Source: a bacterium
Lineage (GTDB): Bacteria; Gemmatimonadota; Gemmatimonadetes; Longimicrobiales; RSA9
DNA length: 64,000 nt
Direction of reading: 5' to 3'
NCBI GenBank assembly: GCA_003242735.1
Contig: QGVH01000017.1
Coordinates: 1 to 64,000 of the forward strand
Shown here piece by piece: positions 16,719 through 25,018 of this stretch. Under the pieces are notes generated by a model, which saw nothing but the letters and a program-made list of their open reading frames with translations, had not been told where the DNA came from and did not search any database. Positions within the stretch are counted from its first letter, which is position 1; each line of letters begins with the position of its first letter. A program made the position numbers and the translations under genes.

Positions 16719-17345
16719 GTGCGGATCGATAGACCCGAGCAGCTCGCGGAGCTGGACTTCGAGAAGGGAGGCGGCCTCGTGCCCGTCGTCGCGCAGCACG
16801 CTCACACGGGAGAGGTGCTGATGCTGGCGTACGCGAACCGGGAGGCGCTGGAGCGCGCGCTCGCGACCGGGACGATGTGGTTCTACTCGCGCAGCCGCGA
16901 TGCCCTGTGGCGCAAGGGCGAGACGAGCGGCAACACGCTGCGGCTCGTCTCACTGCACGCCGACTGCGACGCGGACGCCGTGCTCGCGCAGGTCGAGCCG
17001 GCCGGTCCCACCTGCCACACGGGCGAGCGGAGCTGCTTCTCCGCCCCGCCCACCCTCGCCGCCCTCGCCGATGTGCTCGCCGCGCGCAGGGCGAACCCGC
17101 CCGCGGGCAGCTACACCGCCCGCCTGTTCGGCGACCGGAACCTGCGGTTGAAGAAGCTGGGCGAGGAGGCGACGGAGCTCGCGCTCGCGTGCGTGCTCGG
17201 AGAGAAAGATCGCGTGGCGGAAGAGGCCGCAGACCTCTTCTACCACGCGCTCGTCGCGTGCGCCGCTGCGGGCGTCGAGGCCGCGGACGTGCTCGCCGCG
17301 TTGGACCGGCGCCTGCCCGGGCGGGCCGAGGAAGGCGCGAAGTAG
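16719..17345 (+). CDS. hisIE: phosphoribosyl-AMP cyclohydrolase / phosphoribosyl-ATP pyrophosphatase
   Basis: This 208-residue bifunctional protein carries steps 2 and 3 of the pathway. Residues 1-110 are HisI, with [19 protein letters not shown] and the zinc/magnesium residues in LHADCDAD and [12 protein letters not shown]. Residues 115-208 are HisE, with [13 protein letters not shown] and [12 protein letters not shown]. The GTG at 16719 has a strong GGAGGAGGAG upstream. It is the last gene of the operon; all enzymes from PRPP to histidine are then present between 9509 and 17345. Confidence 0.95.
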   Translation: MRIDRPEQLAELDFEKGGGLVPVVAQHAHTGEVLMLAYANREALERALATGTMWFYSRSRDALWRKGETSGNTLRLVSLHADCDADAVLAQVEPAGPTCHTGERSCFSAPPTLAALADVLAARRANPPAGSYTARLFGDRNLRLKKLGEEATELALACVLGEKDRVAEEAADLFYHALVACAAAGVEAADVLAALDRRLPGRAEEGAK

Positions 17346-17353
17346 CGGAACGC

Positions 17354-17368
17354 ACCGCGCCCCGCGGT
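17354..17368. terminator. short hairpin between convergent hisIE and the YeaQ-type gene
   Basis: ACCGCG (17354-17359), a 3-nt loop and CGCGGT (17363-17368). The stem is only 6 bp and lacks a T-tract, so it is a weak candidate. Confidence 0.3.
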
Positions 17369-17391
17369 CGGCCCCTGCCGCGCCCGCCCGC

Positions 17392-17652
17392 CTACGCCCG
17401 CCGCCGCGCGATCAACCGGTAGGCCAGCAGGAGGAGCATCGAGCCGGCGACCGCGATTCCGAACGACCGCCAGTTCCAGCCCGTCACCGTCCCCCAGCCC
17501 AGCAGCGCCGTGCTGAGGAACCCGCCGAGCAGGGCGCCCAGGATCCCGATCGCCACGGTGCCGAGGCAGCCGCCCGGGTCCTTGCCGGGCATCATCAGCT
17601 TCGCCACGGCTCCGGCGACCAGACCGAACAGGATCCAGGACAAGACGCTCAT
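17392..17652 (-). CDS. YeaQ/YmgE (GlsB) family small membrane protein
   Basis: The 86-residue product starts [20 protein letters not shown] and has [25 protein letters not shown], the diagnostic block of this family of three-helix inner-membrane proteins, often called transglycosylase-associated. The role is unclear; members are commonly linked to stress responses. Its ATG overlaps the stop codon of the chemoreceptor gene by 4 bp, so it is translated from the same message. Confidence 0.85.
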   Translation of the reverse strand: MSVLSWILFGLVAGAVAKLMMPGKDPGGCLGTVAIGILGALLGGFLSTALLGWGTVTGWNWRSFGIAVAGSMLLLLAYRLIARRRA

Positions 17653-19361
17653 ACGTTCGCGAACTTGAAGCCGGAGACCAGCTCCTTCAACCGCTCCGCG
17701 GCCTGCAACAGCTCGACGCTCGCCGCGCTCATCTCCTCGGTCGCGGCGGACTGCTCCTCTGCAGCGGCGCTCACCTCCTGCGCGCTGGCCGCATGCGCCT
17801 CGGCCGTCGAGCCGACGCGCTCGACGGTCTGCTCGATGGTCTCGAGCACGCCCATGCTCTCCTCAGCGACCGCGGCGACACGCTCTGCCGCCTCACCCAC
17901 CTGCGCGACCGCCTGAATGATCTCCTCGAACGCGCGCTCGGCCCCCTTCGACTCTTCCTCCACCCCGGCAACCTTGGCGGAGCCGGCCTCCATGGCCGCG
18001 ACGACGTCCTGGATCTGCTTCCGGATGAGCCGCACCGTCCCGGCCACTTCGTCGGCGGCCCGGGCGCTACCGTCCGCGAGCTTGCGGACCTCCTCCGCCA
18101 CGACGGCGAAGCCGCGGCCGTGCTCGCCGGCGCGCGCCGCCTCGATCGCCGCGTTCAACGCCAGCAGGTTGGTCTGGCGCGCGATGCCCTGGATCGTCTC
18201 CACGAACGCGTCGATCTTGTCCGAGGCCTGCGCCAGCTCCGTGACCTCGGCGGCCGAGGCCTGGACCGCCTCGCGGACCTCGAGGAGAACGCCCAGCGCA
18301 CGGGCCAGGTCCTGGCGCTTCTCGCCGGCCACTCCGGCAATGCGGTGGCCCAGCTCACGCACCCGCCTGGAGCTCTCGCCGATCTCACCCGCGCGACGCC
18401 GCATCTCGCTCACCGCGCTCTGCACGGTGCGCAGCCCCGTCGCCTGCTCCTCCGCGCCGGCCGTGATGCCGACCATCGCCGACGACACCTCACCGCTCGA
18501 CGCCGCCACCTCCTCCGAGATGCTCGAGAGGTCCGACGCCGACGCACTGATCTGCTCCGCCGTCGCCGCGGTCTCGGCCACGATCGTCCGCAGGCGCGCC
18601 GCCATCGAGGTGAACGCATTCGCCAGCACACCGAACTCGGAACTCATGCGGCCGCCCACCTGCACGTCCAGGTTGCCGCTGCCGAGCATGTCCGCCGCGC
18701 CGACCAGCGCCGTGAGCGGCCGGTCGATGGACAGCAGCGTCTGACGGATCAGCAGGAAGCCGAGGATCGCGGACACGATCATCACGGCCGCCAGCGTGAA
18801 CTGCCGCTGCGTCGCTTGCTGCTGGAGCGTCCGCGTGGCGACGTTCACCTTCGCCGCCTGCGCCGTGCCCAGACTCCGGATCACGCTGCCCAGCTCGTTC
18901 AGGTCCGGCTCCACCGCCGCGACCCGCTGCGCCGCTTCGCCCGGCCGGCCCAGGTCGCGCAGCGCATGGGCCAGCGAGTAGTCCACCTCGAGCCGGGAGT
19001 GCAGCTCCTCGATCCGGACGATCTGCTTCCGCTCGTCCGCGGTCAGGTCCGGGAGGTTCGCGTAGTCGCCGCGCAGCCGATGCGCCTCCAGCCCCAGACG
19101 ACGGAAGCTCTCCGCCGCCGCGCGCGCGCCGCTCACCAGATAGCGCTCACCGTTCGCGATCTGCTCCAGGATCAACGACTCGAGCCGCGCGCCCAGCTCC
19201 GCGCTCTCCTGGAGCCGGTCCAGACTGGTGGTCACATCCCGAGTCGTTTCCTTGAGATTCGCCGTCCCGAACCACCACGTCACCACCGTTCCGGCCATGA
19301 GAACGGTGAACGCCGCGACCAGTCGGTCCCGGATGCGATCGAAGAATTGGAATCGACTCAT
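17649..19361 (-). CDS. methyl-accepting chemotaxis protein
   Basis: The 570-residue receptor starts [18 protein letters not shown] with a first membrane helix at about 14-31. Next is an all-helical periplasmic sensor of about 150 residues (four-helix-bundle type), a second membrane helix at about 190-208, a HAMP linker, and a long coiled-coil signalling domain. The tip is canonical: [20 protein letters not shown], then [18 protein letters not shown], which contacts CheA and CheW. The ligand is unknown. No che genes are in the window. An upstream in-frame start exists, but the signal-like helix begins only a dozen residues after 19361. It reads toward the YeaQ-type gene and is divergent from the DUF1707 gene. 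Confidence 0.93.
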   Translation of the reverse strand: MSRFQFFDRIRDRLVAAFTVLMAGTVVTWWFGTANLKETTRDVTTSLDRLQESAELGARLESLILEQIANGERYLVSGARAAAESFRRLGLEAHRLRGDYANLPDLTADERKQIVRIEELHSRLEVDYSLAHALRDLGRPGEAAQRVAAVEPDLNELGSVIRSLGTAQAAKVNVATRTLQQQATQRQFTLAAVMIVSAILGFLLIRQTLLSIDRPLTALVGAADMLGSGNLDVQVGGRMSSEFGVLANAFTSMAARLRTIVAETAATAEQISASASDLSSISEEVAASSGEVSSAMVGITAGAEEQATGLRTVQSAVSEMRRRAGEIGESSRRVRELGHRIAGVAGEKRQDLARALGVLLEVREAVQASAAEVTELAQASDKIDAFVETIQGIARQTNLLALNAAIEAARAGEHGRGFAVVAEEVRKLADGSARAADEVAGTVRLIRKQIQDVVAAMEAGSAKVAGVEEESKGAERAFEEIIQAVAQVGEAAERVAAVAEESMGVLETIEQTVERVGSTAEAHAASAQEVSAAAEEQSAATEEMSAASVELLQAAERLKELVSGFKFANV

Positions 19362-19558
19362 CGGGTCAGGATGGGAAGGCCCGGGGAGGACAGTCGCGAA
19401 AATAGACGAAATGCGCGCGACGGTCAATGCTCCGTGCACCCGCACGTCTGCCGCTCGGACGGTGGCGTCCGGCCAGGACTTCTCCTTATGTTAGAGTTTT
19501 CCGGTCGAAAGCTGCACGCCTCACCGCCCTCCGCCGGGAGGGCGAGGATCGAGCCGGG

Positions 19559-20224
19559 ATGAGTGATTCGCAGCAGGTGAGCCCGACAGCACTCCGCGCG
19601 GCACGAGAGCGGACCATCAGGGCGCTGTGCGCGCACTTCGCCCAGGACCACCTCGACGTGGCCGACTTCGAGGACCGGCTGGACCGGGCACACCGCGCCA
19701 CCGCGCTCGCCGAGCTGGACGCGCTCGTGGCGGACCTGCCCCCGCTCCACGCGCCCGACGCCGCGCCGGCTACGCCGCACCCGCCCACACCCACAACCCA
19801 CCAGCGGGAGCGCGGGCTGGTCTTCTCCCTCATGGCCAACGTCGCCCGCCGCGGGGTCTGGGCTCCCGCCCGCCGGACCGTGGTGTTCTGCTGCATGGGC
19901 GCCGTGAAGCTGGACTTCCGCGAGATCGCGCTCCCGCCCGGAGTGACCGAGGTGGACGTCTTCTGTGTCATGGGCAGCGTCGAGATCATCGTGACGCCGG
20001 ATCTCGCGGTGGACGTCAGCGGTATCCCGATCATGGGCGAGATCAAGGGCGCGAGCCGCACGGCGCCACCAGGGCCCGAGCTGCCCATGCTGCGGGTCAA
20101 CGCCTTGGCCCTCATGGGCGCCGTCGAGGTCAGCGCACGCCTGCCCGGCGAATCCAAACGGGACGCCAGACGGCGCATCCGCGAAGAGAGGCGGAGGAAC
20201 AGTCTGCCACCCTCGTCGCCGTAG
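19559..20224 (+). CDS. DUF1707 and LiaF-like C-terminal domain protein
   Basis: The 221-residue product has an N-terminal DUF1707 helix pair (RAARERTIRALCAHFAQDHL, then DVADFEDRL). After a Pro-rich linker comes a beta-rich domain with repeated VFCCMGAVKLDF and VFCVMGSVEIIV, matching the LiaF/DUF2154 fold that senses or transmits cell-envelope stress. There is no membrane helix, so it is probably cytoplasmic or peripheral. The ATG at 19559 follows a GGGAGGGCGAGG stretch. The ABC exporter gene follows after 12 bp. Confidence 0.8.
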   Translation: MSDSQQVSPTALRAARERTIRALCAHFAQDHLDVADFEDRLDRAHRATALAELDALVADLPPLHAPDAAPATPHPPTPTTHQRERGLVFSLMANVARRGVWAPARRTVVFCCMGAVKLDFREIALPPGVTEVDVFCVMGSVEIIVTPDLAVDVSGIPIMGEIKGASRTAPPGPELPMLRVNALALMGAVEVSARLPGESKRDARRRIREERRRNSLPPSSP

Positions 20225-20236
20225 TCGGTTCGGAAC

Positions 20237-22216
20237 GTGAGCAACGACGCGGGCGTCGCGATCCACGAAGAAGAAGCACTCGGCAAGGCGTACGACGCCC
20301 GTCTCATGCGCCGGCTTCTGCGCTACCTGCGCCCGTACCGGGGCGCGGTCGCGCTCGCCGTCGTGCTGCTCCTCGCCAGCGCGGCGCTCCAGCTCCTCGG
20401 CCCCTGGATCACCCGCCTCGTGCTGGACCACGCGATCCCGCAGCGGGACCTGCGCCTGCTCGCGATCCTCACCGCCGCGCTGCTGGGCTCCATCCTCCTC
20501 GCCTTCGCGTTCGAGTACGCGCAGACCGTGCTGACGGCCTGGATCGGCCAGCGCGTCATGTACGACCTGCGGCGCGAGATCTTCAACCACCTCCAGCGTC
20601 TCAGCCTGTCGTTCTTCGACCGGAACCCGGTCGGCCGGCTGATGACGCGCGTGACCAGCGACGTCGAGGTCCTCAACGAGCTCTTCAGCACCGGCGTCGT
20701 CACCGTCTTCGGCGATGTCTTCACGCTCTTCTTCATCGCCGGCGCCATGCTGCTCATGGACTGGCGGCTCGCGCTGGTCACCCTATCGGTGATGCCGCTC
20801 GTCTTCGTGGTCGTCTTCCTGTTCCGCGCCCGCATCCGGGATGCGTACCGCGAGATCCGCGTGCGCCTCGCACGCATCAACGCGTTCCTCCAGGAGCGCC
20901 TGACCGGCATCGCGGTGCTCCGCGTCTTCGGCCGTGAGCAGGATGCAGCCGCCCGGTTCCGCGGCATTGACCGGGACTACCTGGACGCGCACCTCCGTTC
21001 CATCCGCTATTACGCTCTCTTTTTCCCCGCCATGGAGGTGCTCGGCGCCGTCGCGCTGGCGCTCATCATCGTCTACGGCGGCGCGGAGGTCCTGGACGGC
21101 TCGCTCACGATCGGCGTCGTCGCCGCGTTCCTCCAGTACGTGCGCCGCTTCTTCCAGCCCATCCAGGACCTGTCGGAGAAGTACAACATGCTCCAGGGCG
21201 CCATGGCGTCCTCGGAGCGGATCTTCAAGCTGCTCGATGAGGAGCCCGCTGTCCGTGACCCCGTCGCCCCGCTCCACCTCCCCGCGGACGGCCGCGGCGA
21301 GATCGAGTTCCGCGACGTGTGGTTCGCCTACCCGACTCCGCCCACGCCGGGGCAGGACGGTACCGCAGCGGGGGCTCCCCCGCCCGCAGGGTTTCCCGCC
21401 GTTCCCCCGCCCTCGCCCGGCCGGCAGGGTGGGGCGGAAGGGGCGCCCGCGCCCCCGCCCGGGGATGGGCCGGGGGCGGGGAGATGGGTCCTCCGCGGCG
21501 TCAGCTTCCGCGCACGGCCCGGCGAGCGCATCGCCATCGTCGGCCACACCGGCGCCGGCAAGACCACCCTCATCAACCTGCTCATGCGGTTCTACGAGCC
21601 GCAGCGCGGGCAGATCCTGTTCGATGGCGTGCCCATCGACCGGGTGCCGCTCCACGAACTCCGGAGCCGCATCGGCCTCGTGCTCCAGGACGTCTTCCTC
21701 TTCAGCCGCGACATCGCCTACAACATCCGCCTCGGCCGAGAAGACATCGACGACGAGCGCGTCCGCGCCGCCGCCGCCCGAGTCGGCGCCGACCGCTTCA
21801 TCGAACAGCTCCCCGACGGCTACGCCCAGGCCATCGGCGAACGCGGCGTCACCCTCTCCGTCGGCCAGCGCCAGCTCCTCTCGTTCGCACGGGCCCTGGC
21901 CTTCGACCCCCTCGTCCTCGTCCTCGACGAGGCCACCAGCTCCGTGGATTCCGCCCTCGAGGGCCAGATCCAGCACGCGCTCGACACCCTCATGCGTGGC
22001 CGCACCTCCATCGTCATCGCCCACCGCCTCTCCACGGTCCAGAACGCCGACCGCATCCTCGTCCTCCACCGGGGCGAGATCCGCGAAGAGGGGACCCACC
22101 GCGAGCTCCTGGAGCGCGGCGGCCTCTACGCCCGCCTCTACGAGCTCCAATTCGTGCAGCATCGCCCCGCCCCGGACCCCGGCGAGCGCCGCTCCCGGGC
22201 TGCTGCAGGCCCGTGA
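20237..22216 (+). CDS. ABC exporter, fused membrane and ATPase domains
   Basis: The 659-residue half-transporter has six membrane helices (about residues 35-330) with the coupling motif RLSLSFFDRNPVGRLMTRVT typical of MsbA/BmrA-like exporters. In the ATPase domain Walker A is GHTGAGKTT (about 436-444), the signature is LSVGQRQLLSFARAL, Walker B is LVLVLDEATS and the switch is AHRLST. The LSVGQ signature is the form found in BmrD/YheH- and MdlB-type heterodimeric exporters, so a partner may exist elsewhere. A Gly/Pro-rich insertion of about 50 residues lies after the first ATPase strand (FAYPTPP), encoded in part by the G-rich element. The start is the GTG at 20237. Substrate unknown. Confidence 0.9.
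   Translation: MSNDAGVAIHEEEALGKAYDARLMRRLLRYLRPYRGAVALAVVLLLASAALQLLGPWITRLVLDHAIPQRDLRLLAILTAALLGSILLAFAFEYAQTVLTAWIGQRVMYDLRREIFNHLQRLSLSFFDRNPVGRLMTRVTSDVEVLNELFSTGVVTVFGDVFTLFFIAGAMLLMDWRLALVTLSVMPLVFVVVFLFRARIRDAYREIRVRLARINAFLQERLTGIAVLRVFGREQDAAARFRGIDRDYLDAHLRSIRYYALFFPAMEVLGAVALALIIVYGGAEVLDGSLTIGVVAAFLQYVRRFFQPIQDLSEKYNMLQGAMASSERIFKLLDEEPAVRDPVAPLHLPADGRGEIEFRDVWFAYPTPPTPGQDGTAAGAPPPAGFPAVPPPSPGRQGGAEGAPAPPPGDGPGAGRWVLRGVSFRARPGERIAIVGHTGAGKTTLINLLMRFYEPQRGQILFDGVPIDRVPLHELRSRIGLVLQDVFLFSRDIAYNIRLGREDIDDERVRAAAARVGADRFIEQLPDGYAQAIGERGVTLSVGQRQLLSFARALAFDPLVLVLDEATSSVDSALEGQIQHALDTLMRGRTSIVIAHRLSTVQNADRILVLHRGEIREEGTHRELLERGGLYARLYELQFVQHRPAPDPGERRSRAAAGP
21391..21420 (-). repeat. 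dispersed G-rich element inside the ABC exporter gene
   Basis: On the minus strand it reads CCGGGCGAGGGCGGGGGAAC, then GGCGGGAAAC. Its first 13 bases equal part of the hisH insert at 13361. It is in frame in the ATPase-domain loop. Confidence 0.5.
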
Positions 22217-22535
22217 AAAAAGTGTCCCACCGACGCCACACTGCGACATTCCGCAACACCCCCGCCACCCCGCCGCCTCCCATCGCCCCAGGCCGGCACG
22301 GGCCCGCCCCGGCCCACGCCGACACAGCGCAACTCTTTGTACAACAACGTATTGGCTCGATCCACCCGGAGCCGCCGCCCCGGCACCGGCCAGCGTTCCA
22401 CCACCCGCCGGCGCGGTGGCACGCTCCGTGTTATCCCGCTCCCGCCGGTCTCCCGGCCCACCGCCGGTTCCCGAGGAACCCGAGAGCGATCCCACGAACG
22501 ACGCGGAACGACTGGCGACCATCGTGAACCCCGGC
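22217..22535. other. 319-bp spacer upstream of the HTH regulator
   Basis: No gene is recognised. It has one AT-richer patch with the palindrome TTGTACAA (22337-22344) in an otherwise GC-rich stretch, a candidate operator or promoter part for the next gene. No good -10 lies at the right distance. Confidence 0.4.
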
Positions 22536-23375
22536 ATGGCCAGCCCGAGCAGCGCGCTCGTCACCACGGTGTCCCCCGCGCAGCAGTTCCTCAGCCGGGG
22601 CACCCTGGCAGTCTACTGTGCCGAACCCTCACTGCTGGAGCGGCTGCGCTCCGCGCTCAACGGCGGCGCGAACGTCATCGCGGCGGACAGTTGGAAGCCG
22701 TTCGAGCGAGCCGCGGCCGGTGCGGTCTGCTCCATCGCCGTGCTGCCGTGGCCGAGCGATCCGGTACAGCTCGCCCAACTCTCGGCGCTGCGGGAGCGAC
22801 TGCCGCTCCAGCCGCTGGTGGTGGTGACGGAGAAGGACGCCGAGAACCTGCGGCTGCTCAAGAACCTCGCGGTCGAGGAGATCGTCTGGATCCACGAGCT
22901 CGAGCACGAGATCCTGGGCGCTGTCAGCCGCGCCCGCGGCAGCAGCCTGCTCCGGCAGATGGCCGCGGCGGTCGAGAAGGCGGAGCACCTGCCGCCCCGG
23001 CTGCGGCGTGCGCTGTCCCATGCGTTCCGGAGCGAGCAGCCGGTGCGCTCGGTGATCGAGCTCGCCGCCGCCATGGGGTGCGACCGCCGCACGCTGTGGC
23101 GCTACTGGCGCGAAGGGCTGGGCCCGGACCACCCCCTCCTGCCGGGCCACTTCCTGGACTGGCTGCTCCTCCTCCGCGCCTCCGCCCTCAAGGCGCCGGG
23201 CCAGAAGTGGACCGCCGTGGCGCACCAGCTCGGCGTCCACGAGCACACCGTCGCCCGGCTCGCCAAGCGCCTCGCCGGACTCTCCCTGCGCGATGTGGCC
23301 GCGGGCGGCCAGCCCCTCGTCGCCCGCCTGTTCGCCACCCACGTCCTGCGACCGCTCCTCACGCCGCGGCCGTAG
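22536..23375 (+). CDS. putative regulator: receiver-like N-terminus and two helix-turn-helix segments
   Basis: The 279-residue product has residues 20-130 arranged like a degenerate response-regulator receiver (LAVYCAEPSLLERLRSAL ... PLVVVTEKDAENLRLL), but without a clear phospho-acceptor Asp. Then comes VIELAAAMGCDRRTLWRYWR, an AraC-like recognition helix pair, and WTAVAHQLGVHEHTVARLAK, a second HTH. It probably binds DNA and may sense something other than phosphorylation. The start could be ATG 22536 or the in-frame GTG 22524; neither has a strong ribosome site. Function unknown. Confidence 0.65.
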   Translation: MASPSSALVTTVSPAQQFLSRGTLAVYCAEPSLLERLRSALNGGANVIAADSWKPFERAAAGAVCSIAVLPWPSDPVQLAQLSALRERLPLQPLVVVTEKDAENLRLLKNLAVEEIVWIHELEHEILGAVSRARGSSLLRQMAAAVEKAEHLPPRLRRALSHAFRSEQPVRSVIELAAAMGCDRRTLWRYWREGLGPDHPLLPGHFLDWLLLLRASALKAPGQKWTAVAHQLGVHEHTVARLAKRLAGLSLRDVAAGGQPLVARLFATHVLRPLLTPRP

Positions 23376-23571
23376 GAGGCGGCGTCCCTCGGTCCACGGG
23401 GCACCCCGCCCCGTCCCCAGGTCCGTGCGACGCCACCCCGTTCCCGGGCCCGCGCGAGACCGTCGCGTTCCCTGGTCGGCGGGCGACCGGCCCGTCCCCC
23501 ACTCGCCGCCCCGTCGCCCCCGCGCCGCCGAACCCTCCCCTTGCGGTGGCGCGGCCGACCCCACATCACTC

Positions 23572-23600
23572 TTGACGAAATCCACGACCCACACCAACAT
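23572..23600 (+). promoter_or_regulatory. candidate promoter of the Pal gene
   Basis: TTGACG (23572-23577) and CAACAT (23595-23600) are 17 bp apart, about 65 bp before the start codon. The -10 match is weak. The remainder of the spacer 23376-23665 is GC-rich with degenerate short repeats and no gene. Confidence 0.4.
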
Positions 23601-23665
23601 CGGGGCGGCGGCCCTTCGCTCCGCCCAGCCCCGAGGCAAGACCAGCGTTCCAAGTGAGGAGTGCA

Positions 23666-24217
23666 ATGAAGCGACAGATTCAAACGCTCGCGGTGGCGTT
23701 CACTGCCGTTGTCGCGCTGAGCGGCTGCCGCAAGGCGCAGCCGGAGGCGCCCGCGCCGCAGCCGCAGCAGGAGCAGCAGCAGGCGGAACCGACGCCGCCT
23801 CCCCCGCCGCCCGCCCAGCCGGCGGAGGACCCCGCCGAGGTCGCTGCCCGCAACCGGGCGATCCTGATGGAGATGATCCACTTCGACTTCGACCGCGCGG
23901 ATATCCGCCCGGATGCGCGCGAGATCCTGGAGAGGAAGGTCCCGATCCTCCGTGCGGACCCGACGATCCGCCTGCGGATCGACGGCCACGCGGACGAGCG
24001 CGGCTCGGTCGAGTACAACCTCGCGCTGGGGCTGCGCCGGGCCAACGCGGCCAAGCAGTTCCTCGTGGGCTTCGGCCTCGATGAGTCGCGCTTCGAGACG
24101 CAGACCTTCGGCGAGTCCAGGCCGCTGGATCCCCGCAGCAACGAGGAGGCGTGGGCGAAGAACCGTCGCGCGGAATTCCACATCATTGCCGGCCAGCTCG
24201 CCACCGAGCAGCAGTGA
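23666..24217 (+). CDS. pal: OmpA-family peptidoglycan-associated lipoprotein
   Basis: The 183-residue protein has a signal peptide ending in the lipobox LSGC, a Gln/Pro-rich spacer (about residues 28-58), and an OmpA/Pal peptidoglycan-binding domain. Key blocks are IHFDFDRADIRPDA, IDGHADERGSVEYNLALG and ANAAKQFLVGFGL. Pal tethers the outer membrane to peptidoglycan and works with the Tol system, which is not in the window. AGGAG lies just before the ATG at 23666. A 5' in-frame ATG at 23654 would add four residues and is less likely because it overlaps the ribosome site. Confidence 0.9.
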   Translation: MKRQIQTLAVAFTAVVALSGCRKAQPEAPAPQPQQEQQQAEPTPPPPPPAQPAEDPAEVAARNRAILMEMIHFDFDRADIRPDAREILERKVPILRADPTIRLRIDGHADERGSVEYNLALGLRRANAAKQFLVGFGLDESRFETQTFGESRPLDPRSNEEAWAKNRRAEFHIIAGQLATEQQ

Positions 24218-24271
24218 GCCGGCCGCGCCCTGGCTCCGCCAGGGCCGGACGCGGACCGCACGACGAATCCT

Positions 24272-24313
24272 CCATGGGGCGGGTGCCACCGTCGCGTGGC
24301 GCCCGCCCCATGG
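24272..24313. terminator. 18-bp hairpin after the Pal gene
   Basis: CCATGGGGCGGGTGCCAC (24272-24289), a 6-nt loop and GTGGCGCCCGCCCCATGG (24296-24313) pair along 18 positions with one G-U wobble. There is no T-tract. A smaller 8-bp hairpin (24227-24245) lies right after the stop codon. Confidence 0.5.
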
Positions 24314-24423
24314 CTCTTCGCGGCCAGGACGGCCGCCTCGCCGGAACTGTCCCTGGGGCGTGATCGGCCCACCAGCGGCTCGGTTCTTGCCCCCACCCCT
24401 TGCCGCGTAGGGCACCGACCACG

Positions 24424-24627
24424 ATGACGGCGAACGTGCGACACTGGCTTGCCGTGGCAGTCCTGGTGATCGACCTCTGGGCGATCACTTCCATTCTCGC
24501 CTCGCCCGCCTCCCGCTGGGCGCGGCTACGCTGGATCTCGCTCATCGTGTTCTTGCCATTCCTCGGGGCCCTGCTCTGGCTCGCGTCCGGAACGCGAGCC
24601 CCACGCACACTGCGCCAGCAGGATTGA
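24424..24627 (+). CDS. small two-helix membrane protein, PLDc_N-like
   Basis: The 67-residue product has two hydrophobic helices (HWLAVAVLVIDLWAITSIL and WISLIVFLPFLGALLWLASG). The second helix, with LPFLGALLWL, resembles the N-terminal domain found in cardiolipin synthases and in stand-alone small proteins. No catalytic domain is attached. The receiver gene starts 4 bp downstream, suggesting cotranscription. Confidence 0.65.
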   Translation: MTANVRHWLAVAVLVIDLWAITSILASPASRWARLRWISLIVFLPFLGALLWLASGTRAPRTLRQQD

Positions 24628-24631
24628 GCCC

Positions 24632-25018
24632 ATGCCCGACGCCCGCATTCTCGTGGTCGATGACGACCCGGACTCCCTCGAGATCGTCCGGACCTACCTC
24701 GAATCCCGCGGCTACCAGGTCACCACCGCTCCCGACGGCAGAGCGGCGCTGGCCATGCTCGAGGAGGCCCGCCCCGACCTCGTATTGCTCGATGTCATGA
24801 TGCCCGGCATCGACGGCTGGGAGGTGGCCCGCACCATCAAGGACCACCCCGAGTTCTCCGACACCCGCGTCGTGATGCTCACCGCACGCAGCGACTTCAC
24901 CGACAAGCAGCGCGGCCTGCGCGCCGGCGCGGACGACTACATCGTCAAGCCCATGCGTCTCGAGGACCTGGGCCGCAAGGTCGAGCGCAACCTCGAGGCC
25001 GCCCGGCGGTCGGCGTGA
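24632..25018 (+). CDS. single-domain response regulator
   Basis: The 128-residue product is a stand-alone CheY-like receiver: ARILVVDDDPDS holds the acidic pocket, LVLLDVMMPGIDGW the phospho-acceptor Asp near residue 54, MLTARS the switch Thr and VKPM the conserved Lys. It has no output domain. Its stop overlaps the GTG of the EAL gene by 4 bp, so it probably acts with that protein. No histidine kinase is nearby. Confidence 0.92.
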   Translation: MPDARILVVDDDPDSLEIVRTYLESRGYQVTTAPDGRAALAMLEEARPDLVLLDVMMPGIDGWEVARTIKDHPEFSDTRVVMLTARSDFTDKQRGLRAGADDYIVKPMRLEDLGRKVERNLEAARRSA

